Shown: positions 7,158 through 22,196, counted from the first letter of the stretch. The stretch is 33,890 bases of DNA from Micavibrio sp. (GCA_020718105.1 DYDA01000017.1:1-33890); one strand, 5' to 3'. Program-made: numbers and translations. Notes: generated from the letters alone by a model not told the origin.

Positions 7158-7231
7158 GCGGGTGTAGCTTAGTGGTAAAGCACCAGCCTTCCAAGCTGGC
7201 TATGAGGGTTCGATTCCCTTCACCCGCTCCA
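7158..7231 (+). tRNA. tRNA-Gly (anticodon TCC), intact
   Basis: Complete cloverleaf: acceptor GCGGGTG/CACCCGC, D arm, anticodon stem CCAGC/GCTGG with loop CTTCCAA (anticodon TCC), T arm GAGGG-TTCGATT-CCCTT, discriminator T and encoded CCA. It is the last of three copies in the 206-bp array and the only one able to make a normal tRNA. ung converges from the other strand 24 bases away. Confidence 0.97.
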
Positions 7232-7240
7232 TTTCTTTTG

Positions 7241-7254
7241 GGCGCGACTGCGCC
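7241..7254 (-). terminator. Weak candidate terminator after ung
   Basis: GGCGC-AGTC-GCGCC on the minus strand, at the ung stop codon, is followed by CAAAAG rather than a T tract. It could slow polymerase or stabilise the 3' end; it is not a classical terminator. Confidence 0.3.
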
Positions 7255-7938
7255 TCACTCCCCCACCCAATCAATCGGCTTTTGGCCATGCTGAATAAGA
7301 TAGTCGTTGACGGCGCGGAAGTGGCCACAGCCTAAAAACCCCCTATGCGCGGAAAGAGGCGAAGGATGCGGCGCGGTCAAAACAGCGTGGCGCGTGCGGT
7401 CAATAAACGCGCCCTTCTTTTGGGCATAAGCGCCCCATAACAAAAACACGACAGACTCGCGCCGGTCGTTCACGGCGCGAATGGCAGCGTCAGTGAACGC
7501 CTCCCACCCTTTGTTTTGGTGAGAGCCCGCCTGCCCCGCCCGCACCGTAAGCGTTGCATTAAGCAGCAAGACGCCTTGCTTGGCCCACCGTGTCAGGTCG
7601 CCGCTTTTGAGAATCGCGCAGCCATACTCCGCCGCGATTTCCTTATAGATGTTGATAAGGCTGGGTGGCAACGCCACGCCACTTTGCACCGAAAAGCAAA
7701 GCCCATGCGCCTGCCCCTCGCCATGATAGGGGTCTTGGCCGATGATGACAACGCGCACACGATCAAACGGCGTGGCGTTGAGCGCGTTAAAGATATGGTC
7801 GCCGTGAGGATAGACACTATGCCGCAATGTTTTTTCTTCCAGCAAAAACTGCTTCAGTTTTTGCATATAGGGCTGGTCGAACTCGCTGCCAATCGCGGCC
7901 AACCACGAAGGGTCAAGCTTAATCGCGTCACTGTTCAT
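7255..7938 (-). CDS. ung: Uracil-DNA glycosylase
   Basis: Family 1 uracil-DNA glycosylase, 227 aa, normal length. It removes uracil from DNA as the first step of base-excision repair. The water-activating motif GQDPYHG holds Asp69 and His72, and the DNA-intercalation motif [11 protein letters not shown] begins at His191. The start overlaps the 3' end of lipA by 11 bases, so the two are probably cotranscribed as lipA-ung. Confidence 0.97.
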   Translation of the reverse strand: MNSDAIKLDPSWLAAIGSEFDQPYMQKLKQFLLEEKTLRHSVYPHGDHIFNALNATPFDRVRVVIIGQDPYHGEGQAHGLCFSVQSGVALPPSLINIYKEIAAEYGCAILKSGDLTRWAKQGVLLLNATLTVRAGQAGSHQNKGWEAFTDAAIRAVNDRRESVVFLLWGAYAQKKGAFIDRTRHAVLTAPHPSPLSAHRGFLGCGHFRAVNDYLIQHGQKPIDWVGE

Positions 7939-8857
7939 CGCGAGCCGCCTTCAGCTTCTTAAAATCTTCATCCGCGAAATAGGATGAGCGCGTAAGAGGA
8001 GAGCTGGACACCAGCGAAAAGCCCTTGGCCTTCGCCATCTTGGCATAGGCGGCGAACTCGTCCGGCGTGACATAGCGATCCAGCGGCGCATGTTTTGGCG
8101 TTGGCTGTAAATACTGACCGATGGTTAGAAAATCCACGCTCGCTGCGCGAAGATCGTCCATCACCTGCCCTATTTCCTCCTTTGTCTCACCAAGGCCAAC
8201 CATCAAGCCCGACTTGGTGAAGATGGAAGGATCGATTTCTTTGACCTGCTGCAACAATCGAAGCGAGGTAAAATACCGCGCCCCCATCCGGATAGAGGGA
8301 TACAAACGTGGGACGGTTTCAAGGTTGTGATTGAACACGTCAGGGTGAGCAGCGGCAAGGGTCTGCGCCCCGCCCTCCTTATTCTTGAAATCGGGAGTCA
8401 GTACCTCAATCACGCAATCAGGAACAGCGCGGCGCAACGCCGCGATCACATCCGAAAAATGAGCCACGCCACCATCAGGCAGATCATCGCGATCCACCGA
8501 CGTGACAATAACATACTTTAGACCCATCTGCGCGGCAGCCTTGGCCAGTCTTTCCGGCTCGCCCTTATCAAGGCGCTTTGGCTTGCCCGTGGCCACATTG
8601 CAAAACGCACACGCCCGCGTGCAAATGTCACCCATAATCATAAAGGCCGCATGTTTGCGCTTCCAGCACTCGCCGATATTGGGGCAAGCCGCCTCTTGAC
8701 ACACGGTGGTGAGCTTTTGTCCCTGCACAAGCTCTAGCGTTTTGGCATAATTGAAACCGGCAGGCGCACGCACGCGCAGCCAATCGGGCTTGGGCGGGCC
8801 AAAGCTGTCCGGATTCTTTTGTTTTTCTGGATGGCGCTGCGAGCGATCGGTCATCAT
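7928..8857 (-). CDS. lipA: Lipoyl synthase
   Basis: LipA, a radical SAM enzyme that inserts two sulfurs into octanoyl groups bound to lipoyl domains, 309 aa. Auxiliary cluster cysteines are Cys53, Cys58 and Cys64 ([12 protein letters not shown]); the SAM cluster CTRACAFC supplies Cys79, Cys83 and Cys86. The C-terminal RSSY motif, whose Ser ligates the auxiliary cluster in characterised LipA, is present ([10 protein letters not shown]). It is the first gene of a lipA-ung pair and is divergent from the AhpD-like gene. In many Alphaproteobacteria lipA follows lpd in the pdh operon; here it is about 18 kb away. Confidence 0.97.
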   Translation of the reverse strand: MMTDRSQRHPEKQKNPDSFGPPKPDWLRVRAPAGFNYAKTLELVQGQKLTTVCQEAACPNIGECWKRKHAAFMIMGDICTRACAFCNVATGKPKRLDKGEPERLAKAAAQMGLKYVIVTSVDRDDLPDGGVAHFSDVIAALRRAVPDCVIEVLTPDFKNKEGGAQTLAAAHPDVFNHNLETVPRLYPSIRMGARYFTSLRLLQQVKEIDPSIFTKSGLMVGLGETKEEIGQVMDDLRAASVDFLTIGQYLQPTPKHAPLDRYVTPDEFAAYAKMAKAKGFSLVSSSPLTRSSYFADEDFKKLKAARDEQ

Positions 8858-8955
8858 AAAATCTCATTAATGTCATTTTAATCAAAGAAGCTTAACTTTT
8901 TTGTCGTCTGGATGCAAAAAAATAAGCCACTTTTTTCTTTGAAAGGAATCCTTCC

Positions 8956-9420
8956 ATGCCCTCCCCCCATGCCCGCATTGATTTTGATGTTTTTTGCAAG
9001 CTTGCGCCCGAAGCGCTGGGAGCCATGATGGCGGTCGTCAAAGCCGTCGATGAATCCGGCATGGATAAAGCTCTTTTAGAGCTTATTAAGCTAAGATCTT
9101 CGCAGATTAATGGTTGCACCTTTTGCGTTAAGCATCATCTTATGGCCGCTCGCAAAATGGGGATTGATTCAGCCAAAATTGATTTAATCGCTGTCTGGAA
9201 GGATGCCGAAATCTTCTCGGAAAAAGAACGCGCTGTGTTGGCGTGGACAGAGTCTCTAACCAACGTCGCTACGCAAGGCGCACCGGACGATATTTATGAG
9301 GCAGTCAAAAAGAATTTCTCAGAAAAAGAAATCGTTCTCTTGACCCTTGCCATCAGTGGAATCAACAGCTGGAACCGCCTTGGCGTTGGCCTTCGTTTTT
9401 CTGATCCACCGATGGCTTAA
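8956..9420 (+). CDS. AhpD-like carboxymuconolactone decarboxylase family protein
   Basis: Small helical protein of the CMD/AhpD family, 154 aa. Glu42, Cys54, Cys57 and His61 are spaced exactly as the Glu-Cys-Cys-His relay of mycobacterial AhpD (Glu, 12 residues to the first Cys, then CxxCxxxH), in LELIKLRSSQINGCTFCVKH. This supports a thiol peroxidase or disulfide reductase role rather than decarboxylation. The C-terminal half is typical of the single-domain YciW/AhpD-like group (INSWNRLGVGLR). An AGGA lies 8 bases before the ATG. It is divergent from lipA and ends at a bidirectional terminator shared with rpoC. Its physiological substrate is unknown. Confidence 0.85.
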   Translation: MPSPHARIDFDVFCKLAPEALGAMMAVVKAVDESGMDKALLELIKLRSSQINGCTFCVKHHLMAARKMGIDSAKIDLIAVWKDAEIFSEKERAVLAWTESLTNVATQGAPDDIYEAVKKNFSEKEIVLLTLAISGINSWNRLGVGLRFSDPPMA

Positions 9421-9442
9421 ACCACCCTTCTATCCAACCAAC

Positions 9443-9475
9443 AAAAAAGGCGAGCCTTACGGCTCGCCTTTTTTT
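9443..9475. terminator. Bidirectional terminator between the ahpD-like gene and rpoC
   Basis: AAAAAAGGCGAGCC-TTAC-GGCTCGCCTTTTTTT is a perfect GC stem flanked by an A tract on one side and a T tract on the other, so it works in both directions. It serves the convergent ahpD-like and rpoC genes. Confidence 0.93.
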
Positions 9476-9495
9476 GCATCCTCATAAAAAGCGCG

Positions 9496-14036
<4,541 letters not shown>

Positions 14037-14041
14037 TGCGA

Positions 14042-17000
14042 TTAGTCTCCCAATCTTTCTGCTTCTGCGGCATCCGCATCGGCTTCAGCCTGTGCCAACT
14101 CCAGCAGTTTCTTTTGATCCAGATCGACGTTCAGACCCAAGGAACGAAGCTCCTTGACCAGCACGTTAAAGGATTCAGGAATGCCGGATTCAAAGTTGTC
14201 GTCACCGCGCACGATGGCCTCATAGACCTTCGCACGCCCCATCACGTCATCCGACTTGACCGTCAACATTTCCTGCAACGTATAGGCCGCGCCGTAAGCT
14301 TCCAGAGCCCAGACTTCCATTTCACCGAAGCGTTGGCCGCCGAACTGCGCCTTACCGCCCAAGGGCTGTTGCGTCACAAGGCTGTAAGGCCCAATGGAAC
14401 GCGCATGGATCTTGTCATCAACCAAATGGTGCAGCTTGAGCATATAGATATACCCAACCGTCACCTTGCGGTCGAAGGCTTCGCCTGTACGTCCATCGAT
14501 CAGCGTTTCCTGACCCGATGTGGCAAGACCCGCCATCTCTAGCATGCGTTCGATGTCCGCCTCGCGCGCGCCGTCAAAGACAGGCGTAGCGAATGGAACA
14601 CCGACGCGCAGATTGTTGGCAAGGCCAGCGGTGTCTTCATCGGAAAGCCCAGCAATCTCGGCCTTGTAAAGGTCATCGCCATAAACGGCCTTAAGCTTGG
14701 TGCGAACATCGCCCAGCGACGCCTTTTTCTCTTGCTCGATTTGAAGCTGATAGGCATCCAGCGCTTGACCAATTTGACGGCCAAGGTTGGCCGAAGCCCA
14801 CCCCAGATGCGTTTCCAGAATCTGACCGACGTTCATACGCGAAGGCACGCCCAAAGGATTGAGGACGATGTCAACGGGGCGACCATCGGGCAGATAGGGC
14901 ATGTCTTCGACAGGCAGGATACGCGAGACGACACCCTTGTTCCCGTGACGACCGGCCATCTTATCACCCGGTTGAAGCTTGCGCTTCACGGCCACAAACA
15001 CCTTGACGAGCTTCATAACACCGGGAGGCAATTCATCGCCGCGTTGCAGCTTGCCGACCTTGTCTTCAAAACGTTTCTTCAAAGCGTTCAACTGCTCATC
15101 AAAGACCTTGCCGATGGCTTCAACCTTCTCCATCGCCTTGTCGTCCTTAACGCTAATCTGACGCCATTGACCCTTGGTGAACTCGCCCAGCATTTCTTCC
15201 GTGATGGCTTTGCCCGTCGGGAAATTCTTGGGGCCCGCCGAAGCCTTTTGGCCAACCAGATGATGGCGCAAACGCTCGAAATAGCCGCGTTCGATGATCA
15301 GACGTTCGTCATCGCGATCCTTGGCAAGGCGTTCAATCTCGCTGCGCTCAATCGCAATGGCGCGTTGATCTTTTTCCACGCCACGACGAGAGAAAACGCG
15401 CACCTCAACGATGGTTCCCGTCACACCGGGGGGAAGACGCAGCGACGTGTCGCGCACGTCGGCAGCCTTTTCGCCAAAGATGGCGCGAAGAAGTTTTTCT
15501 TCCGGCGTCATGGGGCTTTCACCCTTGGGCGTCACTTTACCGACAAGAATGTCACCCGGATTAACTTCCGCGCCGACATAAACGATGCCCGCTTCGTCAA
15601 GAGCCTTAAGCGCCTCTTCACCAACGTTCGGAATATCGCGTGTGATTTCTTCCTGACCCAGCTTGGTATCACGCGCCATCACTTCGAACTCTTCGATGTG
15701 GATGGAGGTGAACACGTCTTCACTAACAATACGTTCGGAAATCAAAATCGAATCTTCGAAGTTGTAACCGTTCCAAGGCATAAACGCGACCAGCACGTTA
15801 CGGCCCAAGGCCAACTCGCCATACTGCGTCGAAGGACCATCGGCGATGATCTGACCCGCCTGAACCTGATCGCCAACCTTGATGATCGGACGCTGCGTGA
15901 TGCAGGTGCTTTGGTTCGAGCGTTGGAACTTCAGCATGTTGTAAATATCAACCGTTGGCGCGGTAGGATCGGGATTCTCGGTGGCGCGAACGACGATACG
16001 CGTCGCATCAACCTGATCCACGATACCAGAGCGGCGAGCCACGACGGCCACGCCAGAGTCACGCGCCACAACGCCTTCCATGCCCGTACCAACCAGCGGC
16101 GCATCGTTGCGCAGCAAGGGAACGGCCTGACGTTGCATGTTCGAGCCCATAAGAGCGCGGTTGGCGTCATCGTTTTCAAGGAACGGGATAAGCGCAGCGG
16201 CAACAGACACGATTTGCTTGGGCGAAACGTCGATGAAATCGATTTCCTCGGCAAGCGCGACGATGTTTTCGCCGTTTTTACGCGCAACAATCGATTCCAA
16301 AACGAACTTGCCGTTCTTATCAAGCTCTGAATTGGCCTGAGCGATTGTGTATTGCCCCTCTTCCATCGCAGAAAGATAAATCACTTCAGCCGTGACCTTA
16401 GCGTTTTTCACGCGACGATAGGGGCTTTCGATAAAGCCATATTGGTTGACGCGAGCGTACGTGGCCAGCGAGTTGATCAGACCGATATTCGGACCTTCCG
16501 GCGTTTCAATCGGGCAGATACGGCCATAGTGCGTGGGGTGCACGTCACGGACTTCAAAGCCAGCACGTTCGCGTGTCAAACCACCAGGCCCCAAGGCCGA
16601 AACACGGCGTTTATGCGTGATTTCGGACAGCGGGTTCGTTTGATCCATAAACTGCGAGAGCTGCGATGAGCCAAAGAATTCACGCACAGCGGCGGCGGCG
16701 GGCTTCGCATTGATCAGGTCATGCGGCATAACCGTGTCGATCTCGATGCTGCTCATACGCTCACGGATCGCACGCTCCATGCGAAGCAAGCCAAGGCGAT
16801 ACTGGTTTTCCATGAGTTCGCCAACCGAGCGAACACGGCGGTTGCCAAGGTGATCAATATCGTCAATCTCGCCACGACCATCCTTTAAATCGCACATGAT
16901 GCGAACGATTTTCAGGATATCTTCCTTGCGCAAAACGCGCACCTGATCATCCGTTTTGAACCCAAGGCGCGAGTTCATTTTCACGCGGCCAACAGGCGAG

Positions 17001-18313
17001 AGATCATAACGCTCTAAATTAAAGAACAACCCTTGGAAAAGCGCTTCCGCCGATTCAACGGTAGGCGGCTCACCCGGACGCATGACGCGATAAATATCGA
17101 TCAACGCATCTTCGCGTGAGACATTCTTATCCGCCGCCATCGTGTTGCGAATATAGGGGCCGACATTGACGTGATCGATGCCCAGCAACTGGATTTCCTT
17201 GACGCCTGTTTCTTCGATTTGCTCAAGAATTTCGGCGGTCAGCTCATTGCCCGCCTCAAACAGAACAACGCCTGTCTTTTCATCGATCATATCGGTGGCA
17301 AGATAAGAACCAAGCAGATTCTCGGCCTGCACCAAAACTTCCTTAAGCCCAGCCTCAACCAGCTTGGTGATCAAGCGAGGGGTCATCTTGGCACCCTCTT
17401 CCGCAACCGTTTTGCCGTTCTTGGCATCAACGATTTTAGAAGCGAGCTTTTGCCCCTTTACACGATCCGCATTAAAAGCCGTTACCCAGCCATTCTTGGC
17501 CTTCTTATAGGTCACAAGATCATAAAAAGAGCTTAGAATCTCTTCCTTGCCCATACCTTGAATCTCATGCAACTCAAGAGCCTTACCGGCCTTCTCGCGC
17601 TTAACGCGCAGCTTTTCCGTTTCCTCGCCATACAAGGCATAAAGAAGAGTCGTGACGGGCAGCTTGCGACGACGATCGATACGGACATAGACCATATCTT
17701 TGGCATCAAACTCAAAATCCAACCACGACCCACGATAGGGAATGACACGCGCAGCGAACAAATACTTGCCGGACGCATGCGTCTTACCTTTATCATGATC
17801 AAAGAACACACCGGGACTGCGATGCATCTGGCTGACGATCACGCGCTCGGTTCCGTTCACAACGAACGTGCCGTTGGCGGTCATAAGCGGCATGTCGCCC
17901 ATGTAAACGTCTTGCTCTTTAATGTCACGGATGGACTTAACGCCTGTTGTCTCATCAACATCAAAAACCGTCAGGCGCAAAGTCACCTTCAGTGGAGCAG
18001 CGAACGTCATGCCACGTTGTTGGCATTCCTCAACGTCATACTTGGGCTGCTCCAGCTCATAGGAAACAAAATCAAGAACGGCGCGTTCCGCAAAATCGCG
18101 GATCGGGAAAGCCGAGCGCAAGACCTCTTGCAGGCCAACGCGGTCACGCTTTGCAGGCGGAATATCCATCTGCAAGAAATACTCATAAGAGCGGCGCTGA
18201 ACCTCAATAAGGTTCGGCATCTCGGCCACTTCGGGAATGCGCCCGAAGCTTTTGCGAATGCGAATGCCGCCGCTTTGGGTTTTTGCGGAAACGACAGGAG
18301 TGCTCTGCGCCAT
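14042..18313 (-). CDS. rpoB: RNA polymerase subunit beta
   Basis: RpoB, 1423 aa, in the alphaproteobacterial size range. The rifampicin-binding stretch reads [20 protein letters not shown] followed by [10 protein letters not shown], with the resistance-linked Asp, His and Ser positions wild type. [19 protein letters not shown] and the C-terminal clamp region ([19 protein letters not shown]) are intact. GAGG lies 5 bases before the ATG. rplJ and rplL, which normally precede rpoB, are absent; instead there is a 900-base repeat-rich gap, so rpoB must have its own promoter or be read from far upstream. Confidence 0.99.
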   Translation of the reverse strand: MAQSTPVVSAKTQSGGIRIRKSFGRIPEVAEMPNLIEVQRRSYEYFLQMDIPPAKRDRVGLQEVLRSAFPIRDFAERAVLDFVSYELEQPKYDVEECQQRGMTFAAPLKVTLRLTVFDVDETTGVKSIRDIKEQDVYMGDMPLMTANGTFVVNGTERVIVSQMHRSPGVFFDHDKGKTHASGKYLFAARVIPYRGSWLDFEFDAKDMVYVRIDRRRKLPVTTLLYALYGEETEKLRVKREKAGKALELHEIQGMGKEEILSSFYDLVTYKKAKNGWVTAFNADRVKGQKLASKIVDAKNGKTVAEEGAKMTPRLITKLVEAGLKEVLVQAENLLGSYLATDMIDEKTGVVLFEAGNELTAEILEQIEETGVKEIQLLGIDHVNVGPYIRNTMAADKNVSREDALIDIYRVMRPGEPPTVESAEALFQGLFFNLERYDLSPVGRVKMNSRLGFKTDDQVRVLRKEDILKIVRIMCDLKDGRGEIDDIDHLGNRRVRSVGELMENQYRLGLLRMERAIRERMSSIEIDTVMPHDLINAKPAAAAVREFFGSSQLSQFMDQTNPLSEITHKRRVSALGPGGLTRERAGFEVRDVHPTHYGRICPIETPEGPNIGLINSLATYARVNQYGFIESPYRRVKNAKVTAEVIYLSAMEEGQYTIAQANSELDKNGKFVLESIVARKNGENIVALAEEIDFIDVSPKQIVSVAAALIPFLENDDANRALMGSNMQRQAVPLLRNDAPLVGTGMEGVVARDSGVAVVARRSGIVDQVDATRIVVRATENPDPTAPTVDIYNMLKFQRSNQSTCITQRPIIKVGDQVQAGQIIADGPSTQYGELALGRNVLVAFMPWNGYNFEDSILISERIVSEDVFTSIHIEEFEVMARDTKLGQEEITRDIPNVGEEALKALDEAGIVYVGAEVNPGDILVGKVTPKGESPMTPEEKLLRAIFGEKAADVRDTSLRLPPGVTGTIVEVRVFSRRGVEKDQRAIAIERSEIERLAKDRDDERLIIERGYFERLRHHLVGQKASAGPKNFPTGKAITEEMLGEFTKGQWRQISVKDDKAMEKVEAIGKVFDEQLNALKKRFEDKVGKLQRGDELPPGVMKLVKVFVAVKRKLQPGDKMAGRHGNKGVVSRILPVEDMPYLPDGRPVDIVLNPLGVPSRMNVGQILETHLGWASANLGRQIGQALDAYQLQIEQEKKASLGDVRTKLKAVYGDDLYKAEIAGLSDEDTAGLANNLRVGVPFATPVFDGAREADIERMLEMAGLATSGQETLIDGRTGEAFDRKVTVGYIYMLKLHHLVDDKIHARSIGPYSLVTQQPLGGKAQFGGQRFGEMEVWALEAYGAAYTLQEMLTVKSDDVMGRAKVYEAIVRGDDNFESGIPESFNVLVKELRSLGLNVDLDQKKLLELAQAEADADAAEAERLGD

Positions 18314-18564
18314 AGGATCCTCTTTCTTTATCGAACGAGCGCATCGCCTTTATGGGGAGCGCTCTCAAAACAAAAACAAAATAAAGAACACCCCGCCGAC
18401 CCTCCCTTATTGAAGAGAGCGTGCAACGATGTCCTCCTACCCTGTAGGATATTGCCAAGGGTGTATGGCGGCTTTTCAAAGCCTTTACAAGACCTTTATT
18501 TTATAAAAATCAATATGTTTAGGCCTTTAAAAACATAATATATAGGAATATAATAACATATACA

Positions 18565-18592
18565 TCTATATATAAGCCTTTATTCTTAACAA
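18565..18592 (-). promoter_or_regulatory. Candidate rpoB promoter in AT-rich block
   Basis: On the minus strand TTGTTA (18587-18592) and TATAGA (18565-18570) are 16 bases apart, within about 130 bases of very AT-rich sequence. The -35 hexamer overlaps an 8-bp inverted repeat (18577-18598, CCTTTATT...AATAAAGG). The transcript would have a leader of roughly 240 bases. Several other AT-rich hexamer pairs could serve instead. Confidence 0.3.
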
Positions 18593-18742
18593 TAAAGGAT
18601 TGTATAATTTTGCTATTGTTTACAACACGTTAGTTTCCGCCCCGTCATCACACGACGAAACATCCCTACCCTTTCTTGCCTTTTTCGTCTTAAAGCCGAT
18701 GTCAAATAAAATGATAAACTCTATGCGCCTAAAAAGAGCCGT

Positions 18743-18888
18743 CATTCCGGAGACATTTTCTCTTCGGCGCCCCTTGGGACGAAAGAAAATGGAATCCGGA
18801 ATCCGCTTTCCTTTTTGGTTTCTTTCAAAAAAGAAAACAAATTGGATTCCGCACGCAGGCCTTGGCCTTGGCCAAGGCCTGCGTGCGG
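18743..18888. repeat. Two adjacent long palindromes
   Basis: The first, 18743-18803, pairs CATTCCGGAGACATTTTCT with AGAAAATGGAATCCGGAAT with few mismatches around a loop containing GGCGCC. The second, 18849-18888, has perfect 17-bp arms (CCGCACGCAGGCCTTGG and its complement) around six bases. They look like parts of one intergenic repeat element; no gene overlaps them. Confidence 0.8.
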
Positions 18889-19166
18889 ACGGCGGGAGGG
18901 AGAGTCTCCCTAGCCCCAAGTCCCAAGCCCCCGCCTCCCAATCGTCACGCATTTTTGCTTTTGGCGATCCAAAATCGGGCGACGCTTACAAAAACTTTAT
19001 AAATCAATGAGTTAGGTACTGCCCAAAACCGAGTCATTTTTCTTATATTTCAATGGGTTACGGCATTAACTTTGAGCGGAAGGCGACCAAGAGGCACTAT
19101 TCCACGCTCTTGGGGCTGAGAATTGATAAAAAACCAAAGATTCGTTGATTCTATTGGGTTTTTTCT

Positions 19167-19219
19167 GGGGCAAAAAAGGGGGCGAAAAAGGGGGCGAAAA
19201 GAGGGGTCAAAAAGAGGGC
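19167..19219. repeat. A/G-rich short tandem repeat
   Basis: Four imperfect 11-13 base units of the form GGGGC(G)AAAAA follow one another just downstream of the alaS stop. On the minus strand this reads C5T5 blocks; the open frame over it is low-complexity (FAPFFAPFFAP) and not a gene. Confidence 0.8.
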
Positions 19220-19232
19220 ATTTTCTTGCTTC

Positions 19233-21896
19233 TCACAAAGCTTGAGCCACCTGAGTGACCGCCTTTTCGATGGCTTCAAGAGCGGCTTTGGCTCCCGCAG
19301 CGTTAGGGCCGCCAGCTTGAGCCATATCGGGACGGCCACCGCCACTTGCCCCCCCTACCGAAGGAACACCCGCATTGACCAAGGCCACAGCATCAAATCT
19401 ATCTGTCAAATCCTTTGTCACGCCAACCAACAGCACAGCGGCGCCGTCATTGACTCCCGCCAGCGCGATAATGCCCGATCCCATTTTCTTTTTAAAATCG
19501 TCCAGCAAAGAACGCATCGCCTTGGGCGGCACGTTTTCTATAATCTTCGCCATAAAGGGAACACCATGAATATCAGAGCTCTCTAAGGCCTTAGACCCGC
19601 CACCGCCTAGCGCGATTTGATGACGCATATCGGCCACCTCGCGTTCAGCCTTGCGTTTATCCGCCATGACGCTGTTCAGGCGATCCGCCAAATCTTCGGG
19701 CTTAACAGATAAAACGGCACAAGCTTCGCGCAAGACTTTGTCCTTGCCGCGCAGTTCCTTTAAAACGCCCTGCCCCGTCACAGCTTCAAGGCGGCGGACA
19801 TTCGCAGCCAAAGCGCTTTCACTGATAAGTTTAAAAGCGCCAATGTCGCCTGTGCGCTTAACGTGCAAGCCGCCGCATAATTCGAACGAGTAGGGAGCCG
19901 CGCCTTGAGCCTCATCGCCCATAAAAACGACACGCACCTCATCCCCGTATTTTTCACCGAATAAGGCCATAGCGCCTAGGTCTACGGCTTCCGCCTGTCC
20001 CATCAAGCGCGTTTTCACAGGCAAGTTGGCGCGGATTTGCTTGTTGACTTCATCTTCAACCGCTTCGATTTCTTCCGCCGTCAAGCCACGCGCATGATTG
20101 ATATCAAAACGCACACGATCAGGGGACACCATCGATCCCTTTTGAGCCACATGATCGCCCAGTTGCGCCCGCAAAGCCGCGTGCAACAAATGGGTGCAAG
20201 AATGGCTGGCTCTTAGAGCCAAACGACGTTCATGATCGACGGCCAACACAAAAACATCACCGACAGAAATCGTGCCCTTATCCACGGTTCCCTTATGAAC
20301 ATGCAAAGCGCCTAATTTTTTTTGGGTATCCGTAACGGTCATGTGCGTTGTCGGGTTCGTCAGCGTCCCCGTATCGCCTACTTGCCCCCCTGACTCGCCA
20401 TAGAACGTCGTTTGATTAAACAAAAGCGCAACCTTATCCCCCGCCTTTGCCGAAGGAATGGCGTTGCCCTCTTGATCCAGCATGGCGATGACGCAGCCCT
20501 CGGCTGTTTCAGCGTCATACCCCAAGAACTCTGTGGGTCCATGCTTTTCACGCAACGCAAACCAAATGGTTTCCGTCGCCTGATCGCCCGACCCCACCCA
20601 TGATTCACGGGCTTTACGCTTTTGTTCAGCCATCGCGGCATCAAAGCCCGCGACATCGACCGTCATCTTCTTTTCCATCAAGGCCGACTGAGTCATGTCC
20701 AAGGGGAAACCAAAAGTATCGTACAGCTTGAACGCCACCGCTCCCGGAAGGGCTTGGTCTGCGCTTAAGTTCTGGGTTTCCTCTTCCAAAAGCTTGAGGC
20801 CGCGATCAAGCGTTTTCTTGAATCGCATTTCTTCAAGCATGAGCGTTTCAGCAATCAAGGCTTGATGTTTGACCAATTCGGTAAAATGATGCCCCATTAA
20901 ATCGACCAAGGCGGGAACCAAACGGTGCATCATCGGGTCTTTGCAGCCCAAAATATGCGCGTGACGCATCGCGCGGCGCATAATGCGACGCAAGGCGTAG
21001 CCGCGCCCTTCGTTGGACGGCATCACGCCATCAGAGATCAAGAAAGCGGATGACCGCAAATGATCCGCGATAACGCGATGAGAGAACCGATAGTCGCCAT
21101 CAGGCTCTATGCCACTGGCATGAGCCGAGGCTAAAATTAAGCCACGGATCAAATCCGTGTCATAATTATCGGACTTGCCTTGCAAAACAGCCCCTAAACG
21201 CTCAAGCCCCGTTCCCGTATCAATGGAGGGCTTCGGCAAGGGCAAAAGCTCGGTGGGCGAACGTTGATCAAACTGCATGAAAACAAGATTCCAGATTTCA
21301 ACGAACCGATCCCCATCGGCATCTTTCGTTCCCGGAGGGCCGCCCAAAATGTGATCGCCATGATCATAAAAGATTTCAGACGACGGCCCGCATGGCCCCG
21401 TATCCGCCATGCGCCAAAAATTGTCATCCGTTGCGATGCGAATAATCTTGCTATCGTCAAGACCAGCAACTTTGCGCCACAAGTCATAAGCCTCGTCATC
21501 GTCATGATAGACGGTAACGAGCAGACGCGCAGGATCCAACCCATACACATGGGTCAGCAAATCCCACGCGTGGGTGATCGCGAACTCCTTAAAATAATCA
21601 CCGAAAGAAAAATTGCCCAACATTTCGAAAAACGTATGGTGGCGCGCCGTATAGCCCACATTGTCCAGATCGTTATGCTTGCCCCCGACACGCACGCATT
21701 TTTGAGAAGAGCAAGCGCGTTTATAAGGGCGCGTTTCAAGACCGGTAAAAACATTCTTGAACTGAACCATACCGGCATTGGTAAACAACAACGTCGGATC
21801 GTTCAAAGGAACCAAAGAACTAGAGGCAACGGGCGTATGACCTAACTTGGCAAAATAATCGATAAAAGTAGCGCGGACTTCATTAACGGTTGACAT
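19233..21896 (-). CDS. alaS: Alanyl-tRNA synthetase
   Basis: AlaRS, 887 aa, typical length. The class II catalytic core includes [19 protein letters not shown] (motif 1 region), [19 protein letters not shown] and the ATP-binding [13 protein letters not shown]. The editing domain has the zinc ligands His565 and His569 (HSCTH, usually HTATH) and Cys674 and His678 (CGGLH, usually CGGTH). The C-Ala domain is complete, with the glycine-rich [16 protein letters not shown]. It attaches alanine to tRNA-Ala and clears Ser/Gly mischarging. A good promoter lies 83 bases upstream. No recA neighbour is in view. Confidence 0.98.
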   Translation of the reverse strand: MSTVNEVRATFIDYFAKLGHTPVASSSLVPLNDPTLLFTNAGMVQFKNVFTGLETRPYKRACSSQKCVRVGGKHNDLDNVGYTARHHTFFEMLGNFSFGDYFKEFAITHAWDLLTHVYGLDPARLLVTVYHDDDEAYDLWRKVAGLDDSKIIRIATDDNFWRMADTGPCGPSSEIFYDHGDHILGGPPGTKDADGDRFVEIWNLVFMQFDQRSPTELLPLPKPSIDTGTGLERLGAVLQGKSDNYDTDLIRGLILASAHASGIEPDGDYRFSHRVIADHLRSSAFLISDGVMPSNEGRGYALRRIMRRAMRHAHILGCKDPMMHRLVPALVDLMGHHFTELVKHQALIAETLMLEEMRFKKTLDRGLKLLEEETQNLSADQALPGAVAFKLYDTFGFPLDMTQSALMEKKMTVDVAGFDAAMAEQKRKARESWVGSGDQATETIWFALREKHGPTEFLGYDAETAEGCVIAMLDQEGNAIPSAKAGDKVALLFNQTTFYGESGGQVGDTGTLTNPTTHMTVTDTQKKLGALHVHKGTVDKGTISVGDVFVLAVDHERRLALRASHSCTHLLHAALRAQLGDHVAQKGSMVSPDRVRFDINHARGLTAEEIEAVEDEVNKQIRANLPVKTRLMGQAEAVDLGAMALFGEKYGDEVRVVFMGDEAQGAAPYSFELCGGLHVKRTGDIGAFKLISESALAANVRRLEAVTGQGVLKELRGKDKVLREACAVLSVKPEDLADRLNSVMADKRKAEREVADMRHQIALGGGGSKALESSDIHGVPFMAKIIENVPPKAMRSLLDDFKKKMGSGIIALAGVNDGAAVLLVGVTKDLTDRFDAVALVNAGVPSVGGASGGGRPDMAQAGGPNAAGAKAALEAIEKAVTQVAQAL

Positions 21897-21978
21897 AGAA
21901 CGGCTCTCATAAACAAGGGTTACAGATCAGGGTCACTTCCTTGGCCTATCCAACGGAAATGAAAGGCTGATAGTCGCC

Positions 21979-22008
21979 ACTATAAGCGAGACCTTTAGCC
22001 CTGTGCAA
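21979..22008 (-). promoter_or_regulatory. sigma70-type promoter of alaS
   Basis: On the minus strand TTGCAC (22003-22008) and TATAGT (21979-21984) are 18 bases apart, or TTATAG with 17. Both hexamers are close to consensus. The start would be near 21972, giving a leader of about 75 bases before the alaS ATG. Confidence 0.6.
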
Positions 22009-22059
22009 CGCTTCCTTTCGCCCTTGATCCCCACGGCTAGGAATCCGAGTTAATAAATC

Positions 22060-22196
22060 GCCCTCCCCTTGCGGGAGGGCACAAGATTTTTTATCCCGTA
22101 GGGAGAAAAAATCTTGGGGAGGGGTCAAAACACGATGAAAAACGACCCCTCCCCGAAAACACTTCGTGTTTTCGACCCTCCCGCAAGGGGAGGGTG
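22060..22196. repeat. Composite palindrome 1 (alaS/trpB gap)
   Basis: Two copies of one stem-loop element face each other. The left copy (22060-22126) starts CCCTCCCCTTGCGGGAGGG and ends GGGGAGGGGT around an inner hairpin AAGATTTTTT/AAAAAATCTT. The right copy (22144-22196, reversed) has the same ends but the inner hairpin GAAAACAC/GTGTTTTC. The whole can also fold as one large inverted repeat. It lies between the divergent alaS and trpB promoters. Confidence 0.88.

Larger units (their letters stand above)
6714..7231 (+). repeat. 206-bp tandem array built on tRNA-Gly
   Basis: Three tRNA-Gly 5' parts begin at 6746, 6952 and 7158, exactly 206 bases apart, each preceded by a similar 30-base leader (GTGATA...ACCACCCATGA). 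Units 1 and 2 carry tRNA 5' part, an 87-nt hairpin insert, tRNA 3' fragment and a GC hairpin (6901-6918, 7107-7124). Unit 3 ends as an intact tRNA. Units 2 and 3 are identical where they overlap; unit 1 has diverged. Confidence 0.9.
18314..19232. other. Gene-free, repeat-rich gap between alaS and rpoB
   Basis: No open frame here is credible; the longest ones (both strands, 18600-19010) run through palindromic repeats. From right to left it holds an A/G-rich tandem repeat (19167-19219), an unassigned stretch (18971-19150), two large inverted repeats (18743-18888) and a very AT-rich block (18490-18620) that is the best place for the rpoB promoter. The stretch occupies the position where rplJ-rplL would normally be. 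Confidence 0.75.

Noticed and set aside
6714-7231. CRISPR array or phage attachment site at the tRNA-Gly array
   Set aside because: Repeat units are 206 bp and tRNA-derived, with no spacers, no integrase gene and no direct-repeat attachment pair flanking foreign DNA.
14732-16330. Long plus-strand open frame (532 codons) opposite rpoB
   Set aside because: Antisense shadow of rpoB in a GC-biased codon context; no ribosome site, no domain, and rpoB is certain.
18600-19010. Open frames on both strands upstream of rpoB
   Set aside because: They run through palindromic repeats, have odd composition and no ribosome site.
18971-19150. Integrase or tmRNA-like remnant downstream of alaS
   Set aside because: Only vague similarity in base composition; no tRNA-like fold or protein motif could be supported.
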